Shown piece by piece: positions 34,671 through 43,288 of a stretch of 64,000 bases of DNA (position 1 is the stretch's first letter; every line of letters starts with the position of its first letter). Below the pieces are notes generated by a model. That model saw only the letters and a program-made list of their open reading frames with translations. It did no database searches and was not told the DNA's origin. The stretch comes from Gemmatimonadaceae bacterium (lineage in GTDB: Bacteria > Gemmatimonadota > Gemmatimonadetes > Gemmatimonadales > Gemmatimonadaceae): positions 62,001-126,000 of the forward strand of contig JACVCD010000008.1 in assembly GCA_016742275.1 (NCBI GenBank), read 5' to 3'. Both the position numbers and the translations under genes were made by a program.

Positions 34671-35915
34671 ATGACGTCGACGATGATTCCGCCGCAGTCC
34701 GCTCCGTTCACGCCCGCTGTGGCGAGCGCGGGTACGAACACGGACACCGCTCCGTTGCCCGCGATTCTGGGCACGTACAAGCGACAGGCGCCGCTCTTCG
34801 TGCGAGGCGAGGGCGTCTACATGTTCGACGAAACCGGGAAGCGCTATCTCGACTTCGTGGCCGGCATTGCCGTGACGTCACTTGGTCACAACGATGCTGG
34901 TGTGAATGGTGCCATGCAGGAGGCGCTGGCCACCGGTCTCATTCACACGTCGAATCTGTACCGCACGGCGCCGGGCGAAGCGCTCGCGCAGTGGTTCGTG
35001 GACAATTCGTTTGCGAGCAGCGTGTTCTTTGCGAATTCGGGCGCCGAAGCCAACGAAGGAGCCTTCAAGTTCGCGCGGCGCTGGGCCAAGAGTACTGGCG
35101 CACCGGCCAAGCATGAGATCATCGCCGTGCGCGGATCATTTCATGGCCGTATGCCCGGCACGCTGGCGGCGACGGATCGGCCCAACTATCGGATGCCGTT
35201 CCGTCCGCTGATGGGTGGCGTGTCCATCGTGGAGCGCGATCTCACCGAGCTCTCGGTAGCGCTTGATCCGGAAACGGCAGCGGCCGTGATCGTGGAGCCC
35301 ATCCAGGGTGAAGGCGGAGTGCGCGTGCTCGACACGGCCTTCCTGCAGGGGCTGCGCAAGCTCACGGAAGAGCGGAACGTCCTGCTCATTCTCGACGAAA
35401 TTCAGTGCGGTCTCGGTCGCACGGGCACGCTGTTCGCGCATGAGCAGTTGGGCTTCACTCCGGACATGCTCACCATTGCCAAGCCGATTGCCAACGGGTT
35501 GCCGATGGGTGCGATTCTCGTGACGGACGAGGTGGCGCGTGTCATGCAGCCGGGCGACCATGGCACCACGTTTGGCGGCGGTCCGCTGCTCGCTCACGTT
35601 GCACACCATGTGGTGCAGCGTCTCTCCGATCCTGCGCTGCTCACGCATGTGCGAGAGACGGGCGAATGGTTTGGTGAGCAGCTGCAGGGTATCGCGCAGC
35701 GTACCGGCGCCGTGCGCGCGGTGCGCGGCAAGGGACTCATGTGGGGCATGGATGTGCATGAGCCGGCGTCGGCGGTGATTGCGCGCGCGTTCGAGCAGGG
35801 TTTGCTGCTCGTGAGTGCCGGTGAACACACGCTGCGTTTCCTGCCGCCGCTCGTCATCACGCGTGACGAACTGACAGCTGGCCTCACCATCCTCGAGTCA
35901 GCGCTCAAGAGCTGA
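34671..35915 (+). CDS. argD: Acetylornithine aminotransferase (ArgD)
   Basis: 414 residues, class III PLP transaminase making N-acetylornithine from the semialdehyde. Motifs: YLDFVAGIAVTSLGHN, FFANSGAEANEGAFKFAR, AVRGSFHGRMPGTLAATD, VIVEPIQGEGGVRV, LLILDEIQCGLGRTG with the PLP-contacting Asp, and MLTIAKPIANGLPMG with the Schiff-base Lys. About 25 extra N-terminal residues (Thr/Pro-rich) precede the fold. Last gene of argCBD; argJ/argA, argF and argG are not in the window. Confidence 0.93.
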   Translation: MTSTMIPPQSAPFTPAVASAGTNTDTAPLPAILGTYKRQAPLFVRGEGVYMFDETGKRYLDFVAGIAVTSLGHNDAGVNGAMQEALATGLIHTSNLYRTAPGEALAQWFVDNSFASSVFFANSGAEANEGAFKFARRWAKSTGAPAKHEIIAVRGSFHGRMPGTLAATDRPNYRMPFRPLMGGVSIVERDLTELSVALDPETAAAVIVEPIQGEGGVRVLDTAFLQGLRKLTEERNVLLILDEIQCGLGRTGTLFAHEQLGFTPDMLTIAKPIANGLPMGAILVTDEVARVMQPGDHGTTFGGGPLLAHVAHHVVQRLSDPALLTHVRETGEWFGEQLQGIAQRTGAVRAVRGKGLMWGMDVHEPASAVIARAFEQGLLLVSAGEHTLRFLPPLVITRDELTAGLTILESALKS

Positions 35916-35948
35916 TCGCACGCGGATCGCAAGCAAATCACAGATGTG

Positions 35949-35975
35949 TGGGCGCACGAAATCGTCGTGCGCCCA
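35949..35975 (+). terminator. Hairpin after argD
   Basis: TGGGCGCACGA, loop AATCG, TCGTGCGCCCA: a perfect 11-bp stem 33 bp past the argD stop. It has no clear T-run, so it is a terminator candidate or RNA 3' structure. Confidence 0.6.
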
Positions 35976-36291
35976 ATGCACACAACACATTTCTGCGCGC
36001 TTGCGCGGCACCCAAAAAAACTCGCCCTAGTGCATTTGCATAAAATGCACAATATTGACGTCGCCTTCGCGTGCCTCCGTGAACGGTGCGGGACTCTCAC
36101 GCGGTGCGTTCGCGTGGACGCAACCGCGCAGCGCATCACCCGCGTGGCGAGAATCACCGGCGGAGTTGGCCCTGTCCTGGCGCGTCGATCCGGCGACGCG
36201 CACGAGGCCGGACGGGGCCGCCGGAGATGCCGTTACGGCGATGTGATACGGCTGTGTGATGCGTGGTGGCTGTGTGCGCTATTTTATTGGT
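35976..36291. other. Gene-free stretch between argD and the alkaline phosphatase gene
   Basis: About 316 bp with no reading frame I can defend. It holds GTGCATTT-GCATA-AAATGCAC (36030-36050), an eight-base-arm palindrome with the same TGCAT core as the argR/argC site, followed by AATATTGACG. The rest is ordinary GC-rich sequence. A 63-codon frame at 36055-36246 and a longer one in another phase exist but have no recognisable protein features. Confidence 0.5.
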
Positions 36292-37959
36292 ATGACCACA
36301 CACCGACCCCTCCGCGTGCCGTGCCTTCGCACCACGCTGCTCGGCGTGGCCGGCGCGTTTGTTCTCAGCGCGCCCGCTCCCAGACTCGCGGCGCAGTCCA
36401 CGACTGCCACACCGCCTCCGCCGCCCGTTCTGATCGTACAGATCACGGTCGATCAGTTGCGCCCAGACTATCTCGACAAGTGGTCGTCGCAATTCACCGG
36501 CGGATTTGCGCGACTGCTCAAGCAGGGTGCGTTCTTCACGCAGGCGTTTCATGATCACGCCGCCACGGAAACGGCACCGGGCCACGCAACACTGTGGTCC
36601 GGCCGTACGCCCGCACATACGGGCGTCGTTCTCAATGAAATCGGTGTGGCCGATCCACAGTCGCCACTGCTGTTCGGACGTGGCGGTGGTGCATCGCCGT
36701 ACCGGTTCCGCGGTTCCGCGTTCTTTGACTGGCTCCGCACGCGCGATCAGTTCAGTCGTGCGCTTTCCGTCAGCCGCAAGGATCGCGGCGCCATCCTGCC
36801 GCTCGGTCGGGCCAAGCAGCAAGTGTACTGGTATTCACTCGAAGGACGCTTCACCACCAGCCGCTACTACGCCGACACGATTCCCAGCTGGGTGAAGACC
36901 TTCAACGATCGCGATCCGGTGGCGCCGTACCTGGGTGCAGAGTGGACGACATTGCTGCCGGCCTCCGCGTATCCGGAAGTGGATTCCATTCCATACGAGC
37001 ATGGCGGGAAGGATTTCACCTTCCCGCATCGCGTCCCCACCGATCGACGCACCGGCACGTACCAGTTCACCGACTATCCGTGGATGGACGAGATCACGGT
37101 GGACTTTGCACTCGCTGGCGTGCAGGCGCTGGATCTGGGCAAGGGACCCAGCACGGACGTCTTGTCGGTGTCACTCTCCTCGACGGACGCGATCGGGCAT
37201 GCGTATGGCCCCGAGTCGCGCGAATTGCACGACCAGGTACTGCGTGTGGATCGTGCGCTTGGCCGACTCATCGATTCACTGTACAAGCTTCGGGATTCGA
37301 CGCGAATCGTTTTTGCGCTTGGCGCTGATCACGGCGTGGCACCGTATCCCGAGTCGTTCTTCAAGGGTGACGATCCCAATCGCGGGCGCGTGGATACCCG
37401 TCCCGTGATGGACAAGGCGCGAAGCTCGCTCGCCGCTCGGGGCATTGAGGGAGATGCGCTGCTGTTGCAGTCGGGTATCGTGTCGCTCGATCGCCGCCGC
37501 CTGGCCGCCAAGGGTGTGAACGCTGACTCCGTCATCACGGCGCTGCAGAAGCAGCTTCTGGCTATTCCAGGTATGGCGCGCGTGGATCGTGTCTCCCAAC
37601 TGGCTGCCAAGGCGGCCACCGGAGACAAGATTGCGCGGCGATGGTTGAACGCCGTGCCTTCGGACCTGCTGGCGGTGCTAACGCTGACCTACAAGCCGAA
37701 TCACTACTCGTTCACGACGCGCTATGCCACGCACGGCACCCCCTACGACTATGATGCGCACATTCCGGTGCTCTTCATGGGATCGGGGATCGTGCCGGGA
37801 CGTCGCACCATGATGGTGCGTTCAGTGGATATCGCGCCGACGCTCGCCGAAATCTCCGGTGTCGAACCCATCGAGCCGGTGGATGGGCGTTCATTGTGGC
37901 CACTGCTGCGTGTCGCACCGTCGGCGCCGAAACGTCCGGCTGCGGCAACTGGTCGTTGA
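36292..37959 (+). CDS. PafA-type alkaline phosphatase (secreted)
   Basis: 555 residues from the ATG at 36292 (MTTHRPLRVPCLRTTLLGVAG...), which gives a signal peptide ending near RLAAQ. The alkaline-phosphatase fold starts VLIVQITVDQLRPDYLDKW (metal Asp). The nucleophile is T94 in ATETAPGHATLWSG, with N115 in VVLNEIG and the K163-D-R165 pair in SRKDRGAIL; these match the Thr/Asn/Lys/Arg set of PafA/SPAP rather than the Ser/Arg of PhoA. Metal ligands continue in LSSTDAIGHAYGPES, GADHGVAPYPES and ATHGTPYDYDAHIPVLF. It should release phosphate from monoesters in the periplasm. Confidence 0.85.
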   Translation: MTTHRPLRVPCLRTTLLGVAGAFVLSAPAPRLAAQSTTATPPPPPVLIVQITVDQLRPDYLDKWSSQFTGGFARLLKQGAFFTQAFHDHAATETAPGHATLWSGRTPAHTGVVLNEIGVADPQSPLLFGRGGGASPYRFRGSAFFDWLRTRDQFSRALSVSRKDRGAILPLGRAKQQVYWYSLEGRFTTSRYYADTIPSWVKTFNDRDPVAPYLGAEWTTLLPASAYPEVDSIPYEHGGKDFTFPHRVPTDRRTGTYQFTDYPWMDEITVDFALAGVQALDLGKGPSTDVLSVSLSSTDAIGHAYGPESRELHDQVLRVDRALGRLIDSLYKLRDSTRIVFALGADHGVAPYPESFFKGDDPNRGRVDTRPVMDKARSSLAARGIEGDALLLQSGIVSLDRRRLAAKGVNADSVITALQKQLLAIPGMARVDRVSQLAAKAATGDKIARRWLNAVPSDLLAVLTLTYKPNHYSFTTRYATHGTPYDYDAHIPVLFMGSGIVPGRRTMMVRSVDIAPTLAEISGVEPIEPVDGRSLWPLLRVAPSAPKRPAAATGR

Positions 37960-37974
37960 TCTGAGCCTACTCTG

Positions 37975-38568
37975 ATGCGTGCCGTAGACCGCGCTTTCGA
38001 CGAATTGCGATTCGGCAACGCTCGCACGCTCAACTTGCGAGCGTTGCAGCCCACGGCATTGCAGGCGGCTGAGCTCACGGAGCGATGGCTCCGTGAGCAG
38101 CAGGTTCGCGGCGTCGACGAAGTGTTGGTGATCACCGGTCGTGGCAACAGCAGTGTGGATGGATACTCACCGGTTCGTGAAGCCATTGTGCGACTGCTGC
38201 CTTCGCTGCGTCGCCGGAACGTGCTCGCGACATACGCTGAGCACACGCCGGGTTCATTTGTGGTGAGTTTTGCGCCGGTGACCGCCTTGTTCGAGGTGCC
38301 GCGTCGGCGTCGTGAAAAGCCGGTGCCTCCGCCCCGTCCGGCGACGCTCAAGGCGCTCGATGAGGAAACTGTGCGGCAATTGCGCGACCTCGCCGTCATG
38401 TCGCTGTCGGTACTGGGTATCAACAGCCCCACCCGTCCTCAGCTTGAGGATGAAATGCTGCGGCACTACGCCGCGCTGTCGGCGGCTCTCCCGGAAAACG
38501 GCGACAAGGAAGCATTGCTGCAGCAGGCCATGCTGCGCGCCGCCGAGGAGTACGAAGCGGGAATGTAG
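37975..38568 (+). CDS. Smr-like domain protein (degenerate)
   Basis: 197 residues. The first 95 look like a Smr fold: LNLRALQPTALQAAELTERWL stands where LDLHG...A...l..fl is usual, VDEVLVITGRGNSSVDGYSP replaces the v.iiHGkGtg loop, and VREAIVRLLP and LATYAEHTPGSFVVSF follow. The conserved His of the LDLHGL motif is Arg-Ala here, so nuclease activity is doubtful. A Pro/Arg linker leads to a helical C-terminus of about 80 residues with acidic ends. It lies 15 bp after the phosphatase gene. Function unknown; assignment is by pattern only. Confidence 0.55.
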   Translation: MRAVDRAFDELRFGNARTLNLRALQPTALQAAELTERWLREQQVRGVDEVLVITGRGNSSVDGYSPVREAIVRLLPSLRRRNVLATYAEHTPGSFVVSFAPVTALFEVPRRRREKPVPPPRPATLKALDEETVRQLRDLAVMSLSVLGINSPTRPQLEDEMLRHYAALSAALPENGDKEALLQQAMLRAAEEYEAGM

Positions 38569-38672
38569 GCTGGGCGAGACTTCGCACGGTTTTCCCCTTG
38601 CCCTCATGCGGGGGATTGGGCATGGTCAGGATTCTTCCCGTGTTCGAAGCGTCCGTGATTGGAGAATCCGCC

Positions 38673-40829
38673 GTGAACTCACGTCGTAGGCCGCACGCTG
38701 TCGCGGCACTGGCCGTGCCCGCGCTGCTCGCCGCTGCTCACGCTGCATGGCCTACAGTGGCCGCGGCGCAGCAACTCCCCACTATGCCGGGTTTCTCGCC
38801 AGCGCAGTCACTGGCGCAGCGCCAGCTGGAGCAAATGGCCATCGGTGGTCCATTGCCCACACGCGCCAAGACCCATTCGTTTGAGCTTTCCAAGGAGCCG
38901 CACATTGCCGGTACACCCGCGCAGCGTCGAACGGCCGACTATGTGATCGCGCAGATGAAGACCATGGGGTTGCAGACGGAGCTCCGCACCTACGATGTGT
39001 GGCTCCCGCACGCGACCTCGGTTTCTGTCACGATCATGGGACGCGATTCGGTGTCGCTGCCATTGGCGGAACAGCCGATTCCCGGTGACCCGGTCACGGC
39101 GATGCCGCAGTATCTCACGGTGAACGGTTCGAGTGCGGCCGGTGTGGGCGAGGGCGAACTGGTGTTCGTCAACTTCGGTCTCATTGAAGACTACGCCACG
39201 CTCGACTCACTTGGTGTGTCGGTGAAGGGTAAGGTGGTGCTGGCGCGTTATGGTCGCAGCTTCCGTGGCATCAAGGCACGTGAAGCGGAGAAGCGTGGTG
39301 CGGTGGCGTTGCTCATTTACACCGATCCACTCGATGACGGATTTGTGCAGGGCGATGTGTATCCTGAAGGCCCGATGCGTCCGATGTTTGGTGTGCAGCG
39401 CGGCAGTGTGTTCAATGGACAGGGCGATCCGCTGACGCCGGGATATGCCAGCAAGCCTGGTGCGCCGCGCCTGCAACCGTCGGAAACAGTGCTGCCGAAG
39501 ATTCCGGTGGTGCCCATCGGTGGTGCCAATGCGCAGCGTCTTCTGGCCGGAGTGCGCGGCACCGACATCCCACGCAACTGGCAGGGTGGACTCGCACTGC
39601 GTTATCACGTGGGTCCGGGTCCTGTGCGTGTGAAGGTGCAGGTCACCACCGACGCCGCAACGGCCGGTACCAAACAGATTCACAACACACTGGGATACCT
39701 GCGCGGCAGCGAGTATCCCGAGCAGTATGTGTATATCGGCGCGCATCGCGATTCGTGGGGTGCGGGCGCCGGCGACAACATCAGCGGTACGGTGAGTGTG
39801 TTGGAAGCGGCGCAGGCGCTGTCAGATATGGCCAAGCGCGGCGAACGACCCAAGCGCACGATCGTGTTTGCCACGTGGGACGCCGAAGAATGGGGCCTGA
39901 TGGGCAGCACCGAATACGTGGAAGACGATTCGCTGCGACTCAAGAAGGGCGCGGTGGCCTATCTCAATCAGGACGTATCCGCGCAGGGTAGTCAGTTTGG
40001 TGGTGGTGGTACGCCCAGCATGCGCGCGCTGCTGCGTGATGTGGTGAAGAGCGTGCCTGACCCACGTGGACGCGGGACCGTGTATGAAGCGTGGCGTCTC
40101 ACGAGTGGTACGCGCGCCGATACGCTGGAGCCGCCCATGGGTGATCCGGGTGGCGGAAGTGATTTCGCCGGTTTCTACAATCACTTCGGCATCCCCACCG
40201 CTGACTGGGGTTTTGGTGGACCGTCCGGCATCTATCACTCGGCGTATGACACACATGCGTGGATGGAGAAGTTCGGTGATCCCGGTTTTCTCTATCACGC
40301 CACGGCGGCGCGTATTGGCGCGGCCATGGCATTGCGTCTCGCCAATGCCGAAGTGCTGCCCTACGACTACGCGGAGTTCGCACGCACCATGTCGCGGTAC
40401 CTCACGCCGGTGGAGCGTGGGCTTTCGCAGAAAGGATGGAGCACGGCGCCGGTTGGCCAATTGGCTGCCGCCATCACGCGACTCGAGCAGGCGGCAACGG
40501 CGTTCAATACCGCCCGGGACGGTGCTCTCAGCAAGAATGTGAGCAAGGCGCAGCGCGATGCGGCCAACAATCAGCTGCTGCTGGTAGAACGAGCCTTTGC
40601 GCGTGACAAGGGGCTCAAGAGTCGTCCGTGGTATCGCACGCTCATTTACGCTGCGGACGTCGACAACGGTTATTCGAGCATGGTCTTTCCAGGTGTGAAC
40701 GAAGCCATCCGCTACGGAACGCAGGCGGACACGCAGGCCGAAGTCACGGATCTGGTGGCACGGTTCGATGCGGCGGCCGCTTCGCTCAAGGCGGCGCAGG
40801 GTGCGTTGACGCAGGCACCGGGGAAGTGA
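38673..40829 (+). CDS. M28 family peptidase, glutamate-carboxypeptidase-II-like, secreted
   Basis: 718 residues from the GTG at 38673, preceded by GGAGAA; the frame is open upstream but only this start puts the signal peptide (AVAALAVPALLAAAHAAWPTVAAAQ) first. Order: M28 N-part, a protease-associated (PA) insert (GVGEGELVFVNFGLIEDY..., KGKVVLARYGRSFRGIKAREAEKRGAVALL), then the di-zinc site: H and D in IGAHRDSWGAGAGDN, the E-E pair in WDAEEWGLMGSTEY, D in YLNQDVS, and H in IYHSAYDTH. The helical dimerisation tail follows. Resembles PSMA/GCPII; it likely removes C-terminal Glu or other residues in the periplasm. Confidence 0.9.
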   Translation: MNSRRRPHAVAALAVPALLAAAHAAWPTVAAAQQLPTMPGFSPAQSLAQRQLEQMAIGGPLPTRAKTHSFELSKEPHIAGTPAQRRTADYVIAQMKTMGLQTELRTYDVWLPHATSVSVTIMGRDSVSLPLAEQPIPGDPVTAMPQYLTVNGSSAAGVGEGELVFVNFGLIEDYATLDSLGVSVKGKVVLARYGRSFRGIKAREAEKRGAVALLIYTDPLDDGFVQGDVYPEGPMRPMFGVQRGSVFNGQGDPLTPGYASKPGAPRLQPSETVLPKIPVVPIGGANAQRLLAGVRGTDIPRNWQGGLALRYHVGPGPVRVKVQVTTDAATAGTKQIHNTLGYLRGSEYPEQYVYIGAHRDSWGAGAGDNISGTVSVLEAAQALSDMAKRGERPKRTIVFATWDAEEWGLMGSTEYVEDDSLRLKKGAVAYLNQDVSAQGSQFGGGGTPSMRALLRDVVKSVPDPRGRGTVYEAWRLTSGTRADTLEPPMGDPGGGSDFAGFYNHFGIPTADWGFGGPSGIYHSAYDTHAWMEKFGDPGFLYHATAARIGAAMALRLANAEVLPYDYAEFARTMSRYLTPVERGLSQKGWSTAPVGQLAAAITRLEQAATAFNTARDGALSKNVSKAQRDAANNQLLLVERAFARDKGLKSRPWYRTLIYAADVDNGYSSMVFPGVNEAIRYGTQADTQAEVTDLVARFDAAAASLKAAQGALTQAPGK

Positions 40830-40836
40830 TTCACTC

Positions 40837-41985
40837 GTGACGGATTCCGCAGCGCCCGCAGGCGCGGTGTTCGACGCACGCTACGCGCGCCAAATCGTAC
40901 TCAAGGGATTTGGCGCGTCCGCGCAGTCACGTCTTCTGACATCGCGCGTGTTGATTGTTGGTGCCGGTGGGCTGGGTTCACCGGCTGCGATGTATCTCGC
41001 TGCGGCTGGAGTTGGTCAGATCACGCTAGTCGATCACGATGTGGTCGATGAAACCAACCTGCATCGGCAGTTGCTGTACGGAACGCCGGATATTGGTCGG
41101 TCCAAGATCGAAGCGGCTGCGGAGCGATTGCGGACCATCAATCCGGGGGTCCAGGTCATTGCGCACGAAATGAAGCTGTCGGCGCAGAACGCTGAAGCCT
41201 TGGTGCGAGATCACAATGTCGTGCTCGATGCGACTGACAACTTCCCCACACGCTACGCACTGAATGACGCCTGTCTTTCACATGGCGTGCCGCTCGTGTA
41301 CGGCAGTGTGGCGCGATTTGAAGGGCAGGTCAGTGTGTTCGCAGCGCCGGATGGGCCGTGCTATCGCTGTCTTTTTCCCGAAGCGCCAGCGCCAGGTACA
41401 GTGCCGACATGCGCTGAAGAGGGTGTGCTTGGTGTCGTGCCGGGCATTGTCGGGATGCTGCAGGCAACAGAAGTGATCAAGCTGCTCGCGCAGATCGGTA
41501 CACCACTGATCGGTGAGCTGCTGCTCCTCGATCTTCTTACGCACGATCAGCAGCGCATCACCATTTCTCGTAGACCGGACTGCGCTGCCTGCCGCACACA
41601 GGTACGTGCCAGGAACTCCAGTGCGTCCTCCGGCCCATCACCCTCCGCATCACGCTCCATGAACGACGTGCAGCATCTCTCCGCAATCGAGGTCGCCGCG
41701 CTTCTCGCGAGTGACACTCCACCGGTTCTTCTTGATGTTCGCGAGCCGTGGGAGTTCGATACGGCGCATGTGGCTGGCAGTACACTCGTTCCGCTCAATA
41801 CACTGCCGTCAGCCATCAGTGCGCTCAATCCGCAGCAGTCCTATGCGGTGCTGTGTCATCATGGCATGCGCAGTGAGATGGCAGCCAATTGGCTCGCGCA
41901 GCAGGGTTTTGTTTCGCTGATCAATGTTGCTGGGGGCATCGACGCGTGGAGTCGCACCGTCGACCCGTCCGTGCCGCGCTACTAG
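40837..41985 (+). CDS. MoeB/ThiF-type E1 adenylyltransferase fused to rhodanese
   Basis: 382 residues from a GTG at 40837. The E1-like part (1-260) shows YARQIVLKGFGASAQSRLL, VLIVGAGGLGSPAAMYLAAAGVG (ATP loop), DHDVVDETNLHRQLLY, DATDNFPTRYALNDA and two zinc Cys pairs (CYRC and CAAC). After a Ser-rich linker, residues 278-382 are a rhodanese domain with active-site Cys in YAVLCHHGMRSEMAA and LINVAGGIDAW. This is the bacterial MoeZ/MOCS3 layout, activating and thiolating a sulfur-carrier protein for molybdopterin, thiamine or cysteine synthesis. No carrier-protein gene is next to it. Confidence 0.92.
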   Translation: MTDSAAPAGAVFDARYARQIVLKGFGASAQSRLLTSRVLIVGAGGLGSPAAMYLAAAGVGQITLVDHDVVDETNLHRQLLYGTPDIGRSKIEAAAERLRTINPGVQVIAHEMKLSAQNAEALVRDHNVVLDATDNFPTRYALNDACLSHGVPLVYGSVARFEGQVSVFAAPDGPCYRCLFPEAPAPGTVPTCAEEGVLGVVPGIVGMLQATEVIKLLAQIGTPLIGELLLLDLLTHDQQRITISRRPDCAACRTQVRARNSSASSGPSPSASRSMNDVQHLSAIEVAALLASDTPPVLLDVREPWEFDTAHVAGSTLVPLNTLPSAISALNPQQSYAVLCHHGMRSEMAANWLAQQGFVSLINVAGGIDAWSRTVDPSVPRY

Positions 41986-42007
41986 TTCTGCTTCAGCAGC
42001 GTACGCG

Positions 42008-42901
42008 ATGAAATCACGATTGGCAGGCGTGGCGTTGACTGCTGCGGCGTCAACGGCAGCCACGGCCGTGTGGCGCTGGCGTTCCCGTGTTGCGGAGCGG
42101 TTCGAAGCCGGGGACACGTCCCGTCGTCCGCGTGATGCGCAGGGCATCGTGATCGGTGCCGAGGAAATTCGGCTGGAGGGCACGTCGGGTCATGCGGTGC
42201 TGGTGCTGCATGGGTTCAACGACACACCGCAGTCGATGGCATATCTGAGTGCGCGACTGCATGACGCCGGGTATTCCGTGCATGCACCGCGCCTCCCAGG
42301 ACATGGGCGCGGACTTCGCGATATGGCGCGCGAAGCAAATGCCGATGCATGGATGGAGCATGTGCAGCAGTGTTATTCAGCGCTGCGCCAGTCGCACCAC
42401 CATGTGTACCTCTGTGGGCAGAGCATGGGTGGTGCTTTGGCGGTGCTGCAGGCGCAGGCGTTCCCTCGCACACCCGCCCTTGCGCTACTCGCACCGTTCC
42501 TCGGCATGCCGGATGCGCTGCAGTGGCAGGCGCGATTGTCGACATTCATGCCGGCGCCGTACTTCCGAAGTACAGGCGGCGAGCGGTCCATTCATGACGC
42601 CGAAGCACGACGGGCGGCGCTGGGACCTGGCATCGTGACGTCCACCATGTTGCGCGGATTGCGACGTGTGGCGCTGGCGGCCGAACAAGCGTTGCCTGGG
42701 TTGTCGGTGCCGACGTGCTACATCCAGTCGGTGCACGACAATCGCATCGCGAAGGAGCGCGCGGAGCAGAGTTATGCCGCGCTTGGTGTGCGGGACAAGG
42801 AGCAACATTGGCTCACGGGGTCCGGGCACATCATTTCGGCGGACTATGAGAAGGATCGAGTCGCGGAGACGGTGCTGAGGTGGTTTGAGAGGCACCCGTA
42901 G
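42008..42901 (+). CDS. Alpha/beta hydrolase (carboxylesterase / monoacylglycerol lipase-like)
   Basis: 297 residues from the ATG at 42008. A short hydrophobic/Ala-rich N-terminus (LAGVALTAAASTAATAVWRW) may be a signal anchor. The hydrolase core has AVLVLHGFNDTPQSM (oxyanion hole), PGHGRGLRD, the nucleophile elbow YLCGQSMGGALAVLQA, acid SVHDNRIAKER and His GSGHIISADYEKDRV. Layout is that of Est30-like esterases and monoacylglycerol lipases. Substrate not determinable. Repeat element 3 follows 37 bp after its stop. Confidence 0.85.
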   Translation: MKSRLAGVALTAAASTAATAVWRWRSRVAERFEAGDTSRRPRDAQGIVIGAEEIRLEGTSGHAVLVLHGFNDTPQSMAYLSARLHDAGYSVHAPRLPGHGRGLRDMAREANADAWMEHVQQCYSALRQSHHHVYLCGQSMGGALAVLQAQAFPRTPALALLAPFLGMPDALQWQARLSTFMPAPYFRSTGGERSIHDAEARRAALGPGIVTSTMLRGLRRVALAAEQALPGLSVPTCYIQSVHDNRIAKERAEQSYAALGVRDKEQHWLTGSGHIISADYEKDRVAETVLRWFERHP

Positions 42902-42937
42902 AGGGGGCCGATGCTACGAGCAGTGGTGCTGTCTCGA

Positions 42938-43100
42938 GACCGCTAACTGAATTTCATGGAGAACTGCGGAGGACGCGGAGCCGCAGAGGTTTGCGTACTG
43001 CAGGTTCAATTCATTCGGCTGGTGACTCTCATTGACCTGTCGGTCCCGCACCTCTGCGGCTCTGCGTCCTCTGCAGTTCTCCATGAAAGCAGTTAGACCA
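42938..43100. repeat. Intergenic inverted repeat, element 3 (variant arms)
   Basis: Arms of 47-48 bp: left 42943-42990, right 43050-43096, almost identical in reverse complement, with one indel and three substitutions. Key words are CTAACTG at the outer end, TTCATGGAGAACTGC in the middle and GCCGCAGAGGT at the inner end. It has the TCGAGACCGCTAACTG left boundary like elements 1 and 2, but the second word replaces CGCACGCAGAG. A centre of about 60 bp separates the arms. It sits in a 387-bp gap; the rest of that gap (43101-43288) shows nothing I can name. Confidence 0.85.
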
Positions 43101-43288
43101 AGCCAGTAGAACACTCGAGTCCCTGGGGAATCGTCTCGAATGAGGATGTCCATATCCTGAACAGAGCCTCCTCGGCGCCTGTTCTCCAGGCCCCCGGGTA
43201 GCGCAGGGGGGTGTGGTGGCTAGCTTTCCATAGCTGGCCCGGACGATGACGATGTACGGGCGGCGTTTGTCCACGTACTGGAGTTTGC

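Noticed and set aside
36045-36246. Possible small protein after argD
   Set aside because: Two overlapping frames exist but both are Arg-rich and lack RBS or family likeness. Treated as non-coding.
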